From NCBI GenBank assembly GCA_009885535.1, contig VFKL01000014.1, forward strand, positions 1-55,898: 55,898 nucleotides of DNA, written 5' to 3'. Every line of letters starts with the position of its first letter. The first letter of the stretch is position 1. The notes beneath the pieces were generated by a model. It was not told the DNA's origin and did no database searches. It worked only from the letters and a program-made list of their open reading frames with translations. Shown here in pieces: positions 17,223-28,800 of this stretch. The stretch is from Chitinophagaceae bacterium. GTDB taxonomy: Bacteria > Bacteroidota > Bacteroidia > Chitinophagales > Chitinophagaceae. A program made the translations under genes and the position numbers.

Positions 17223-18383
17223 ATGAAAAAAATTATCCGAATATTTATTTTATTGACGTTTGCGATTGTGTTAAAAACCAATGCACAAGATTCATCTAGA
17301 TTGCGCATTTCTTTACTTACCTGTACACCTGGAAATGAGCTGTATTCAATATTTGGACATAGCGCCATCAGAATAGTTGATAGCAATAATGTAAACGATC
17401 TTGTTTTTAATTATGGAACCTTCAACTTTAATGACGACGAATTTTACATCAAATTCATAAAAGGAAAACTCAATTATTTTGTAAGCGTTCAACAAACAGA
17501 AGATTTTATTTATAGTTATTCAGCTGAAGGAAGAGGCGTTACCGAACAAATTTTAAATCTCTCTGAACAAGAAAAAAATGACATAAAGTATGCTTTAGTT
17601 GAAAATTTAAAAGAGGAAAACAAATATTATCAGTACGATTTTTTCTACGACAATTGCACCACAAGATTAAGGGATATCATTTCCAAAAATAAACAACCAA
17701 ACCCAATACTGCCTTATGTTATGCCTGAAAAAACCAGATTCAGGCAAGCTATTCATATGTACTTGAATAAAAGCGAACAACATTGGAGCAAATTAGGGAT
17801 TGACTTGTTGCTTGGTGCAAAAACAGATAAAATAATGTCTGCTGAAGAACAAGAATTTCTACCTGAAAATTTGATGAGTGCATTTGATAAATGTGCAAAT
17901 CAAAAATTGGTTTCGGAAAAAAATCAACTTACCCCCCCTACTTTTATCAATCAAATTTCGAAATCTTTATTTACACCTAATTTTTGTTTCTGGATATTTT
18001 TTTCAGTCGTATTCTTTTTGTCATTTGTAAAAAACAAGTTTGTCTCCATAATAACAACTGGCTTAGATTTTACAATTTTATTTTTTACTGGCGCACTGGG
18101 CATTTTATTTATTTTCATGTGGTTTGGTACCGACCACATCATGACAAAAAACAATTACAATATTTTGTGGGCATTACCAACCAATATAATAGCTGCATTT
18201 TTTATTAGAAGCAAACAGCATTTTGTTCGTAATTATTTTGTGTTTGTAGCATGCTTTCTTTCATTAATATTAATTTGTTGGAATTTTTTACCACAACAGC
18301 TGAATGTTTCATTGATTCCGATTATACTTTCCTTAATCATTAGGATGTATGGCATAATATCTAAAAAAGGGAATGTAAAATGA
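17223..18383 (+). CDS. DUF4105 (Lnb N-terminal) membrane protein
   Basis: A 386-residue protein. Residues 1-21 are a signal peptide ending in TNAQ. Residues about 27-200 match the DUF4105/Lnb N-terminal periplasmic domain: LLTCTPGNELYSIFGHSAIR, NYGTFNF, FVSVQQTEDFI and FYDNCTTRLRDII, with candidate catalytic Cys and His in the first and last motifs (papain-like arrangement is known for the wider family). Residues about 245-385 hold four to five hydrophobic membrane segments. The hydrolase gene downstream starts inside the stop (ATGA overlap), so the two are coupled. The substrate is unknown. Confidence 0.82.
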   Translation: MKKIIRIFILLTFAIVLKTNAQDSSRLRISLLTCTPGNELYSIFGHSAIRIVDSNNVNDLVFNYGTFNFNDDEFYIKFIKGKLNYFVSVQQTEDFIYSYSAEGRGVTEQILNLSEQEKNDIKYALVENLKEENKYYQYDFFYDNCTTRLRDIISKNKQPNPILPYVMPEKTRFRQAIHMYLNKSEQHWSKLGIDLLLGAKTDKIMSAEEQEFLPENLMSAFDKCANQKLVSEKNQLTPPTFINQISKSLFTPNFCFWIFFSVVFFLSFVKNKFVSIITTGLDFTILFFTGALGILFIFMWFGTDHIMTKNNYNILWALPTNIIAAFFIRSKQHFVRNYFVFVACFLSLILICWNFLPQQLNVSLIPIILSLIIRMYGIISKKGNVK

Positions 18384-19183
18384 CAAGTAAAAAAGTACTT
18401 TTCAAAAATTCAGTTTTACATTATAAAGTTATAGGAACAGGAAAATGCTTGATGCTTATACATGGATTTGGCGAAGATTGGCGCGTTTGGAAATATCAAA
18501 TAGAAGAACTCAGTAAGTATTACACATTAATTCTTCCGGATATTTTTGGGTCAGGAGATTCCGAAATGTTGGAAGGCGAAAACATTACAATAGATCATTA
18601 CGCAGAAGGGTTGAGGGAAATTGTTTTAGCTGAAAACATAAAGCAATTTTCAATTTTCGGGCATAGCATGGGTGGATACATTGCATTGGCTTATTTAGCA
18701 CAATTCCCAGAAGATGTGACATCAATTGGCTTAATTCATTCAACAGCCTATGCAGATGATAAGAACAAAATTGAACAAAGAAATAAATCAATCCAATTTA
18801 TTGATGAATTTGGCAGCATTGCATTTTTAAAAACCAGTGTTCCAAAATTATTTTTAACCCTTAAAAGCAATAAAACTTTTATTGATTCGTTTCTGCAAAT
18901 GGGAATAAATATTTCTAAAAATACATTCATACAATATTATAAGGCAATCAAAAACAGGCCCGATAACATTGATCTGTTAAAAAATGCAACCATTCCAGTT
19001 TTATTTATTTCTGGTATGGAAGACAACATTGTTTCTTATAAGGATAACATACGTCAGTCTATATTGCCTAAAATATCAGAAATAACCCTATTAACCAATA
19101 CGGCACATATTGGTTTTTTTGAAAATCCCGAATTGTCAAATGGTATTATTTTATTATTTTTGCAAAATCATATAGTCGTATAA
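18380..19183 (+). CDS. Alpha/beta hydrolase fold protein
   Basis: A 267-residue cytoplasmic hydrolase. The oxyanion-hole strand is LMLIHGFGEDWRVWKYQ, the nucleophile elbow is GHSMGG with Ser96, the acid is probably Asp in SGMEDNIV (about 215), and the base is His in NTAHIGFFENPE (about 246). The size and cap fit the esterase/peroxidase-like group of broad-specificity hydrolases, so no substrate can be assigned. It is translationally coupled to the DUF4105 protein by a four-base overlap, suggesting a shared envelope- or lipid-related process, but this is inference. Confidence 0.85.
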   Translation: MTSKKVLFKNSVLHYKVIGTGKCLMLIHGFGEDWRVWKYQIEELSKYYTLILPDIFGSGDSEMLEGENITIDHYAEGLREIVLAENIKQFSIFGHSMGGYIALAYLAQFPEDVTSIGLIHSTAYADDKNKIEQRNKSIQFIDEFGSIAFLKTSVPKLFLTLKSNKTFIDSFLQMGINISKNTFIQYYKAIKNRPDNIDLLKNATIPVLFISGMEDNIVSYKDNIRQSILPKISEITLLTNTAHIGFFENPELSNGIILLFLQNHIVV

Positions 19184-19247
19184 CTTGCGTCTGTATTTTT
19201 AAAGTATTATCTTTCAATCTTTAATATTATTATTTTAGCATTACGTC

Positions 19248-21890
19248 ATGAAAATCACCTTATTGACTTTTATATTTTTAATCACCACGCTGTGCGGCTA
19301 CTCGCGGCATATTACCGGTGGGGAAATGAGGTATGATTTAATTTCGAGCACTCCTTTTACAAAAACATTTAGAATTACATTGGTTTTATTTAGAGATGAA
19401 AATTGTACTGGAAATTGCGCATCAATGCCCACTTCTGTTAGAATTGGAATTTTCAATAACGACAATAATAACCCTTATAATGGACCAGGAACTTTGCCAA
19501 CTTTAGACGCAAATTTATATAGAAGCGAAGCGCTTCCGATTATTAATATACCAAGATGTATTGTAAGTTCTCCTAATTTAAATTATACAGCGGGATATTA
19601 TGCCATAGTAGTGACATTGAATAACAACATCAATGGCTATACAGCGGCATACCAAACTTGCTGCAGAATTGAAAACATAAATAACATTGCCATTGATCCA
19701 AGTACAAATGGCGCAGGTGCTACTTATTCAACCATTATTCCTGGAACAGATTTTAATAATGTGCCCATATTAGACAATAGTCCGAAATTTGAAAAAGGTA
19801 TTTCTATTTTATGTTTCAATAAAGAATTTACGCTTGATTTTAGTGCTACCGACCAAGATGGTGATCGATTGGTTTATTCTTTTATGAGTGCATATGATGG
19901 AGGTGCTGCCCAAAATGCAGGCAATATTACACCAAGTATACCGCCTTATGGTTCTTTAAATTATTCAAATGGTTTTACAGGTTTAAGGCCATTAGGCAAT
20001 AGTGCATTTATCAATGCGCAAACAGGTATCATTACTGGCATTGCTCCAGAAGCTGGCAGATATGTTGTTTCCGTTTGTGTAAAAGCGTACAGAAATAATG
20101 TTTTAATCACCACACACCGTAAAGATTTTATTATTACCGTTGCAGAATGTGATTTTGCAAGTGCCAATTTAAATTCGAGTTATATCAACTGCGATAATTA
20201 CACTGTTAATTTTACAAATATTACTCCTTCACCATTGAATGAAACTTTTTCATGGAATTTTGGAGATCCTGCTTCTGGAATTTCTAATGTTTCAAATACT
20301 GAAAACCCATCGCATATTTATTCGGGTGCTGGAACATACAACCTCGTTTATATTGTTAACCCTGGAACGGGTTGCTCTGATACCGTAAATGCGATTGTTA
20401 AGGTTTACCCTGGATTTTATTCTGAAATCACCTCTAATAATCCCGCTTGTAAAGGCAAACCAGTGCTTTTAAGAGACCTTACCCGTACAAACTTTGGTGT
20501 AGTAAACAATTGGCATTGGGATTTTGGTTTAAATAATGCTACCAACGATACCAGTAATATTCAAAATCCACAATTTGTTTTTCAGGATACAGGTACATTC
20601 ACTGCTAGTTTAATTGTAGGGACTAATTTAGGTTGCATTGATACGGTTTACAAAACAATAAAAATTGTTGAAAAGCCTACACTTAAAGCAACTAATGATA
20701 CGTTGATGTGCGCTATAGATTTTTTACAATTATTGGCAACTTGTGATATTCCTGGGAATTTTACTTGGTCACCAAACTATAATATAAACAATACCTCTAT
20801 ATCAAACCCGATTATTAACCCGTCAGTAAATACTGTTTATTTTTTAAATTTTATTGACCCTGTGGGATGTAGAGCGAGAGATTCTGTAAAAGTAAATGTA
20901 GTAGATTTTGTAAGTATAAATGCGGCAATTGATACTACTATTTGTTTAACAGATACCATTAATTTAAGGGTAGAAAGCAATGGACTTCTTTATAATTGGA
21001 CACCTGAAAATATTATTGTAAATCCACGCATTAAAGATGCGTTGGCTATTCCTACTGCCATTAATACTACTTTTTATGTGCAAAGTAATATTGGATCTTG
21101 CTTTGCACGCGATTCAATTAAAGTTAAAACCGTACCTTATCCAATCCCTAATGCAGGCAATGATACTTCAATTTGTTTTGGAACCAATGCAACTTTACAT
21201 GCATCAGGCGGTGTTTTTTATAGTTGGTCTCCTGTAAATTTTCTTTCTGATATAACATCCCCAAATCCTTCTGTAATAAATCCTGATGCTGGGTTTATTG
21301 ACTTTGTAGTAACGGTTAGAGATATACGCGGATGCCCAAAACCAGTTAAAGATATCGTTCGATTAAATATAAATAGAATTATTGCAGATGCAGGACCAAG
21401 AGATACGGCTGTAGCTCTATATCAGCCATTGTACTTACATGCTACTGGAAGTACAAACTATTTATGGACACCTGTTACACAATGGCTCAACAATCCATTT
21501 ATTGCAGATCCAATATCAACCCCACGAGACAACATTGAATATATAGTTAGGGTGAGTAACAATATTGGATGTTTTGATACAGACACCATCAATGTGCGAT
21601 ATTATAAAATAGAACCGGATTTTTATATCCCAAATGCATTTACGCCTAATGGAGATGGATTGAATGATGTGATAAAACCAATTGGCATAGGCATGAAAAC
21701 AATAGATAAATTCATTATTTTAAATCGTTGGGGGCAATTGATGTTTTCAACTACTAGAACAGGGAAAGGTTGGGATGGAAAAACCAATGGCATCACGCAA
21801 ACATCTGGCACATATGTGTATTACATCGAAGGAAAGAAATTTAACAACCAAGCCATTTCTATTAAAGGAACATTCCAATTATTAAAATAA
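19248..21890 (+). CDS. T9SS type B-sorted PKD-domain surface protein
   Basis: An 880-residue secreted protein. Residues 1-20 form a signal peptide (LTFIFLITTLCGYSRH), followed by the motif HITGGEMRYDLI shared by a Bacteroidota surface family. At least two PKD domains are visible, with FSWNFGDPASG near 335 and WHWDFGLNNAT near 425. Repeated Ig-like modules follow. The C-terminus (about 795-880) is a gliding-motility/type B sorting domain: PNAFTPNGDGLND, FIILNRWGQLMFST and GWDGKTNG. It should be exported through SprA and attached to the surface or released. Likely adhesin or structural role; ligand unknown. Confidence 0.9.
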   Translation: MKITLLTFIFLITTLCGYSRHITGGEMRYDLISSTPFTKTFRITLVLFRDENCTGNCASMPTSVRIGIFNNDNNNPYNGPGTLPTLDANLYRSEALPIINIPRCIVSSPNLNYTAGYYAIVVTLNNNINGYTAAYQTCCRIENINNIAIDPSTNGAGATYSTIIPGTDFNNVPILDNSPKFEKGISILCFNKEFTLDFSATDQDGDRLVYSFMSAYDGGAAQNAGNITPSIPPYGSLNYSNGFTGLRPLGNSAFINAQTGIITGIAPEAGRYVVSVCVKAYRNNVLITTHRKDFIITVAECDFASANLNSSYINCDNYTVNFTNITPSPLNETFSWNFGDPASGISNVSNTENPSHIYSGAGTYNLVYIVNPGTGCSDTVNAIVKVYPGFYSEITSNNPACKGKPVLLRDLTRTNFGVVNNWHWDFGLNNATNDTSNIQNPQFVFQDTGTFTASLIVGTNLGCIDTVYKTIKIVEKPTLKATNDTLMCAIDFLQLLATCDIPGNFTWSPNYNINNTSISNPIINPSVNTVYFLNFIDPVGCRARDSVKVNVVDFVSINAAIDTTICLTDTINLRVESNGLLYNWTPENIIVNPRIKDALAIPTAINTTFYVQSNIGSCFARDSIKVKTVPYPIPNAGNDTSICFGTNATLHASGGVFYSWSPVNFLSDITSPNPSVINPDAGFIDFVVTVRDIRGCPKPVKDIVRLNINRIIADAGPRDTAVALYQPLYLHATGSTNYLWTPVTQWLNNPFIADPISTPRDNIEYIVRVSNNIGCFDTDTINVRYYKIEPDFYIPNAFTPNGDGLNDVIKPIGIGMKTIDKFIILNRWGQLMFSTTRTGKGWDGKTNGITQTSGTYVYYIEGKKFNNQAISIKGTFQLLK

Positions 21891-21906
21891 GTTTATCATT
21901 TATACC

Positions 21907-22010
21907 GATTGGATATCTGTAGTGGTCCAATGAAATTGTCCCAAACAATTGTCATATCGGCATTATACCAGAAAAAATGGAACTAAAAAGTAATTATAAT
22001 TGGTATTATT
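21907..22010 (+). repeat. Dispersed intergenic repeat family B, copy 1
   Basis: In the 209-base gap before the SDR gene. Its core reads GGTCCAATGAAATTG, CCCAAACA, TGTCATATCGGC and TTATACCAGAAAAA. The reverse complements of 42185-42263 and 55688-55800 show the same blocks in the same order. The block ATTGGATATC at its start recurs in copy 2, and the tail GAACTAAAAAGTAA recurs in copy 3. Copies 1 and 3 lie about 100 bases upstream of a start codon and point towards it. There is no coding capacity. Confidence 0.7.
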
Positions 22011-22099
22011 TTCATTGTTGATTCTCCAAATCAAAAAGTTAATTTTGCAATAAGTATTTATACTTATAAAAATTACAAAATTCAGATTCAAAAAACAAA

Positions 22100-22855
22100 A
22101 TGAATAAAACCATATTTATTACAGGCGCCACTTCAGGTATAGGAAAAGCATGTGCAGAAACATTTGCCGCAGCTAATTTTCGATTGATTATTTCAGGACG
22201 TAGAGCAGATCGATTAAAAAAAATAAAATCAGATTTAGAAGCTAGATTTAATATTGATGTATTGGATTTGTGTTTTGATGTTCAGGATAAAAATGCTGTG
22301 TTTGATGCGATTAAACAATTACCTGAATCTTGGAAAAAAATTGATGTATTAATCAATAATGCTGGCCTTTCATTAGGCAGAGATAATTTTGCTGATTGCG
22401 ATTTAAATGATTGGGAAACCATGATTCAAACCAATGTAAATGGATTGCTTTATGTGTCGAGGGCTGTTTTAGATTGCTTAATACCAAATGAAAGTGTTGT
22501 TATAAATATTGGTTCAATTGCTGGTAAAGAAGTGTATGAAAATGGGAATGTGTATTGCGCTTCTAAATTCGCTGTTGATGCCATTACCAAATCCATGCGT
22601 ATTGATTTGTTGAAAAAAGGAATTCGAGTTACCGCTATTCACCCAGGTGCTGTAGAAACAGAATTTTCAATTGTACGTTTTAAAGGAGACACTACAAAAG
22701 CATCACAAGTGTATAACGGTTTTAAACCATTAACGCCGGAAGACGTTGCTGATACTATATTCTATGCAGCTAATTTACCCTCACATGTATGCATAAACGA
22801 ACTTACGATCATGCCTAAGCAACAAGCAAGTGCAATTTATTTTCACAAAGATTAA
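22100..22855 (+). CDS. SDR family NADP-dependent oxidoreductase (YdfG-like)
   Basis: A 251-residue classical short-chain dehydrogenase. The cofactor motif TGATSGIG spans residues 9-15 and the Arg pair in SGRRADRL suggests NADP(H). NNAG (87-90) and the catalytic set Ser139, Tyr152 and Lys156 (VYCASK) are intact. HPGAVETEFS is the PG motif. Overall it resembles YdfG-type 3-hydroxy acid or serine dehydrogenases, but the substrate is not fixed by sequence. It is monocistronic, convergent with sprA with 17 bases between, and preceded by a family B repeat. Confidence 0.88.
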   Translation: MNKTIFITGATSGIGKACAETFAAANFRLIISGRRADRLKKIKSDLEARFNIDVLDLCFDVQDKNAVFDAIKQLPESWKKIDVLINNAGLSLGRDNFADCDLNDWETMIQTNVNGLLYVSRAVLDCLIPNESVVINIGSIAGKEVYENGNVYCASKFAVDAITKSMRIDLLKKGIRVTAIHPGAVETEFSIVRFKGDTTKASQVYNGFKPLTPEDVADTIFYAANLPSHVCINELTIMPKQQASAIYFHKD

Positions 22856-22856
22856 A

Positions 22857-22874
22857 GGTTTAACCCAGATTTTT
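22857..22874. repeat. Possible solo terminal repeat of the MITE-like element
   Basis: GTTTAACCCAGATTTT here is identical over 16 bases to one end of the TIR element at 52217. No other part of the element is present. It lies between the SDR stop and the sprA stop codon, touching the latter. It may be a truncated end or chance. Confidence 0.35.
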
Positions 22875-25800
22875 ATTGAGATAACGAAATTCTAATTTGA
22901 ATTCCGGCTCTTGTATTTGTAGTCGGCGCACTTGATGATATATATGGCTTTACCCTTCGTTGATCGAAGTAAAGTTTTAAATTTATTTTACTATTTAAAA
23001 AATAATCTATCGTTGGACTAATCGACGTTTCTTTACTTCCTGATGTTGCGAAATTATTATCCTGATCTAATCTACTATTCGCGGTTACATTATCCCTCAC
23101 CCTAAAATCAACCCTGAAGCTAATTTCATTATCGAGTTTTCCACTTTTTTCTTTACTCAAAAATGAAGGAAGTTTCAGTCCGCCGAATAATTTCAATCCT
23201 TTTTTACGATAACCCGCACCAATTGTAAATTCAGTGCTTCTTACTTCGCTTAATTGATAATCATTCAAACTCAAACTCAATTGACGGGTTTTCGTGTATT
23301 CAAACTTAGCCTGGAATTGATTTACAAACATCATATCTATTCCCACCAACGGTGAAAACTGCTCTTGAATACTTATATTCGGTACTAAGAAAAATGGTAT
23401 AAAATTCTTTGAGCCTGTATCATAAAATGAAGGATATCCATATTTTGACACATCCTGATAAAGCAATGCGGATGTAAATCCATTCATACTTAAGTTTCCA
23501 GTATATCCATGTGTAAGCGTAAAGCTTGTAAACAATTTATCTAATGGTTTTATTTTAGATAGACCATTATAATCAATCTTCCAATTGGGTCGCGGAATGA
23601 TGGCTTTAAATGGATTTGATCGAATATTTTTATTTTCCTGCTTTATCAATCCGACTGAATTAGGATCTTGTCCTGTATATGCAGCAATAAATGAAGGGAT
23701 CAACACATCAATGGCATATTTTCCATAACCATAATAATAACCATCAGAACCAACCGCATTATTGGTATATGGATTTAATTTCCCCAAACGCTCCGAAAGT
23801 ATCACCCTATTGTTTTCAAAAGTTTTGAATGTGGCAGAAACCCTATTGGGATCAAATTTTCCAAACAATGTTTTAAACGCCACATACGACACATCAAAAC
23901 TTCCACCCGCGTAAGGATTCAAATGTTGGAATGTAGGATTGGTGCCATTAAAATTGGTATCGATATATCTGAATGTTTCGCTGTAGGTTTTTGAAAATGA
24001 TTTGCTGATACTGATGGCAACATTCACTTCTTTAAAAGGTTCCAATTGTGCCGTTAGCGTTATTTTTTGATCTAAATTTTGTTGAATCAAAGAATTGAAA
24101 TTACTGTCTTTAGACATCAGGCCTTTTCGAGATTGTTGATTCAGCCAATTCGTATCCGGCTGCCAACCCATAATAAAATTATAACCCGGCGCCATACTTT
24201 TGACATTCTGTCCAAAAATACGGGTACTATCCATATATCCAGGTAGTCGGGTTCCAGCATTTTCTGAAGCGGTAAAATTAACTTGTTTTACACTAGTCAG
24301 TAATTTTCCAAAAACTTTCATTCCATTGCTTACATATGGCATGGCTGATTTGTCTACAATGCGTTTTGTTTTCAATACTTTTTTCCCAGATTTTGTGAGT
24401 ACAGAGTCTCTTACTTTCGTAATTCTATTTCTCCATTTCTGCTGATCTTCTTTGTTAGAAGGTTGATCCATTTGACGCAGCCATTTTGAATGCTGGTACA
24501 ATTTTGTAAAATCCAATTGCACGGTGGCTTCTTTCTGCTGTGTGTTTTCTAATAAATTTCCAAGATTTACTGCTAATCTTGAAGCTCCTATCCATTTATA
24601 TGTAGTTTGATAACGCACATTGGCTGTTGTCCAGTCCAATAAAGGAAATTTCGCGGTTGGCAATACATACGACATATTTATCGCCTGATTAAAAATGGTA
24701 TTTCTACCTCCTTTAAAGAAATTTTGCAAAATGGTATCTCGTTTTTGTTTGGTATTAATTCTGCCGGCTGGCTCGTCCACTCTCGAATTGTTGGTTGCGG
24801 TATAATCAAAATTTATTGATTTCGTAAAATTCCATCGCAGTATATAATCACGCTGCATCGTAAAATACTTATCGTACGTTTCTGGTATGGCATATTTTGT
24901 TTCCCCAACACTTCTTGGTTTTATTGCACCAAATTGGCGACTAATATCTGCTCTGAAACTCAATTGGTTGGGCAAATAGTTGAAATTGATTTCTTTGATG
25001 ATATCCAACCATTTTGTTTTTACTTTTTTAAACGAATTTTTAAACGGCTCAAATGGTTTGGGTTGTGGCGAAAAATTATAACCAAGTGCACCTCGATGTT
25101 TGGTTACTTCATTATTTTCAATTAATGGATTGTGCGTTTCTGTTTTTATGTAAGAATAACTTACATCCACATTTTCTATATCATAAATTTTCGGTGACTT
25201 GCCGTTTGTTTTGGTTTTTTTCACATTGGTAAAATTCACTGTTTTTACAGATGTAAAGTCAATCGCATTGTTTCTTATAGAATCCCTTTTTGATTTTGGT
25301 GACGAGCTTAATTTATCTTTTAATTTGATATCCAAATCATAGGGATCATATTGAGGCGTGCTTGTTGTTTGTGAATAGCTTGCATAAACAGGAATTGAAA
25401 TGCCCATTTTTTTAGGCAATAATTTTCCCAATTCTAAATTTGAAGAAACATCAAACTGAAAGAAATCATCTCGATATCTTTCAACAACGCGTTGTTCTAA
25501 AGTTCCAAATCCACGGCTATGAAAATTCGCAGATAAGGATACCGTTCCCAAATCGGCTAAGTTTGCATCAACCCTACCTATCGCCGCCCAACCGCCTTGT
25601 TCATTTATTGATGACAACCTCAATTCGTTTACCCATACTTGTCCGCAAGCGCTATTTGATGTTATATTTTCCACGCCCAACAAAATTCCACGCACCTCTC
25701 CCAAATTGGGATTTCCAATCACAGAATAAGTTTGTCCATTTTCTTGAAGTTGTTTAAATATTGTTCCTAAAGGCGTTGATGATAAATTCCTAGCTTGTTT

Positions 25801-28800
25801 TATTTTTGTCAAGATATCCAAATCCACATCTAATGAATTTGAAGGAAACCAAAGCGAATCATTGTATGCATCTGTGTCTGGATTTAATCCTGCCGTTAAT
25901 GGGGTCAGCGTTAATGGAATTCTAATCTCATAATAATTACTTACAAAATCAGTTCCTAGTCTAACCACTGCCGTTAGGTCTTTATCTTGAATGGTATTTG
26001 CTGGATTCTGCGCTTGCTCGGCATGAATGTACATCGATAATTTTCTAAACTGACGTACATCTCTATTCGCAAAAGTTTGAAACACTCCTTTTGCATCTCC
26101 TTTTCTAAGGTTGCAAAATGTCATACTTAATGCTTGTTCATTTTGCAAAAGATTTACACCATTGTTGCTTAATGTTTGTACCCGTTGAATTTCTTTTGGT
26201 GTACGATAAGGCAATGGCGTACGTTTATCATTCTCTTCAATATTTACCGCTTCTACGTTGAATGGCGTAAAGCTAGTTGGAGAATATAACCCTGTAGAAT
26301 CAATTTTATATTTAAACTTACGCCAAACGTTTCTGGTTAGTTGCATCAAGCCAAAACGCATCACCACACTATCTTCAAAACCAGTTAAAAACATCCGCAT
26401 AAATCTTATAGATTTAAAATCCGGAATGTTTCCAATTTTGCGGTCGTAACTGCCAATTGGTATTCTAAACTGATACCAAGTTTCGTTCCTTGTGGTACCG
26501 TTTACCAAACCAACTGAAACTTCTTTTTTATCCACGATAAAGTTATTTCCAATAAGCATTTCAGTAGCATTCTTTGGCTTGATATCAACGATATATTGGA
26601 AGTATTCTTCTGTTTCGTTCAACGTATTGTCTTTGTTTAAATCCTCAGCATCTGGATACAAAGTTGCTGCTGATGAAAATTCTCCACCATTTGAAATGGG
26701 CGAATTACCATCTGGACTATTGTAATTTTTGTAGCGTTTTAAAATTCCATCAATACCACTAAAAGAACCATCTCTATAGTTTTTATAATTATCAGCAGAA
26801 GGATCTTTTAAAGCATTTAAATAAATCTGAGATGTAGATCCAAAAGTTGATTCTATTGATAATAAATATTGAGCACGAACCCTTAATTCTGCGGTGTCCG
26901 ACAGTCCATCAAATCCTACATCTTGGTATTTTCTGTCATCCGGATTATTGCTAAATGCGTTGGTAACTTGAATTGGATTTCGAGGCACTTTACCCCAAAT
27001 GGTTGCATCTACTGGCGACGGCACGTTCGGTGTTGTTAATCCATTTTCATAAAATCGTTTTCCATCTTTTAAAACATCTTCAGAAATGTTGCCTAAATTA
27101 AAATATAATTTACCTCCTGTTGAGTTGTTGTATTGTGGCAAGATAAATGGATCTTGTAACCAAAATTCGATAAACTCAACATTGCTGGTTTCGAAATCAG
27201 ATTGATCAATGTTTCGCATTAACCCACCAAATTTTGAAGTAGGGTCAATGAATTTTCCTGATGAATTTACTTTTGTATTGTCTGATTCATAATTGTACGG
27301 CCCTTTTTCTTTTGGATAATATGCCAAATCAAATGTGACCAATTGACTTTCGCCAAAACTGGTTGTTCTTTGTGGAAATATTTCTTTTTGATACACCTGC
27401 CTAACCCTCGGATCACTCAATTCATTTCTATCATTAATTGGATTGTTGGTGGCTTCTAGCTGTTGTAAAGTTTGCTCAATTTGATACCAAGCCATTTTCG
27501 CTCTACTTTTTCCGTATATTAAATCATTGTTTTGAATCGCTTCTGGAAACAATTCATTACCATTTCTATCTGTTGCGTGTGCAGGTGTAGAAGCCAAAGA
27601 CCAACTCACTAAAGGAAACCTCAAATCAATACCTGACTTACTTCCTTCAAAATCATCGATGTACACCAATCCATTATCGCCTCTTCCAATTTGTGGGGCA
27701 TGGCCGGGTTTTAAATATGCACCTTCAAAATAAGCATTCATACTTGATGGCGCAGTGGTGCTGTAAAATGGAATCTTGTCTATTATTTTTGTTAATCGTG
27801 GTAAATCTTTTCTATAGTTTACATCAAGTCCATACATTGTATTTCTAATCGGCTCTTCATTGTAATTTACTTTCGTAAAAAATGGCCTTTCGCCCAATCG
27901 CACAATGGTACTACCAAATGAAAGTTGTTCTTTCAACGTATTTTTTGCCATATAATCAAACCTCAACCCCATGTAATTTCTTTGCTGCAATCCAAAAGTG
28001 GCATTGTTTTCAAAATTTACTTGTACAGGAAGTCCAGCATTTAAAATAGCTTGATTGGTCATTTTGATGGTACCCAAATCGTAATTTATGTCGTAATCAA
28101 TTCCTTCTTGCAATGTTCTTCCGCCAGCAGTTACAATTACCGAACCTGGTGGAATGTTATATCCGATGCTAATTTCAGAAGATCCAGAAGTTTTAGCTGT
28201 TCCTTTTAAAACGAATCGATTTAAATTGGGGTACTGTTGCGCTACGGCTTTAATGGAATCATATAACGCATAAAAAAGGGTATCTGTTACATTTGTAGGT
28301 ATCGTTGTATAAATTTGCTTAGCCAAATCTCTTCCAAAAGGTTCTAGTACTGGAAAAATAACCCGACTATAATTGGAAACAACAGTAAATCCTTCTACAT
28401 AATCAAAAACCCCGTCTGGCTGTGGATCTAGCTGGCTATTTAACCTGTCGAGGTTAATCAATGAAATCATTGGCGACCCCAAATTAATATCGCCATAAGG
28501 CACATAACGTTTTGCCCCTAAGCCTGGCTGTTGATACAACACATCTAATTTAAAATCTGATGCAGATAAAGACCCATAACCAACAGTGTACACGTTTTTC
28601 ATCATCAAATTCCAAATGGGTAATGATGGTCTTTGTGAAGTGGCTTTTAATAATTTTAAGAAAAGAATTTTTTGATTAGCTGAAGAACTGTCTGGTGGCA
28701 CATCTTGCGAGAACTCTCCTACTTGAAATATTCTTCCATTGTACGTGTATTGAAATGCAACCCCTAAAATCTCATCGGTTTGAAGCGGCTGACTCAGCGA

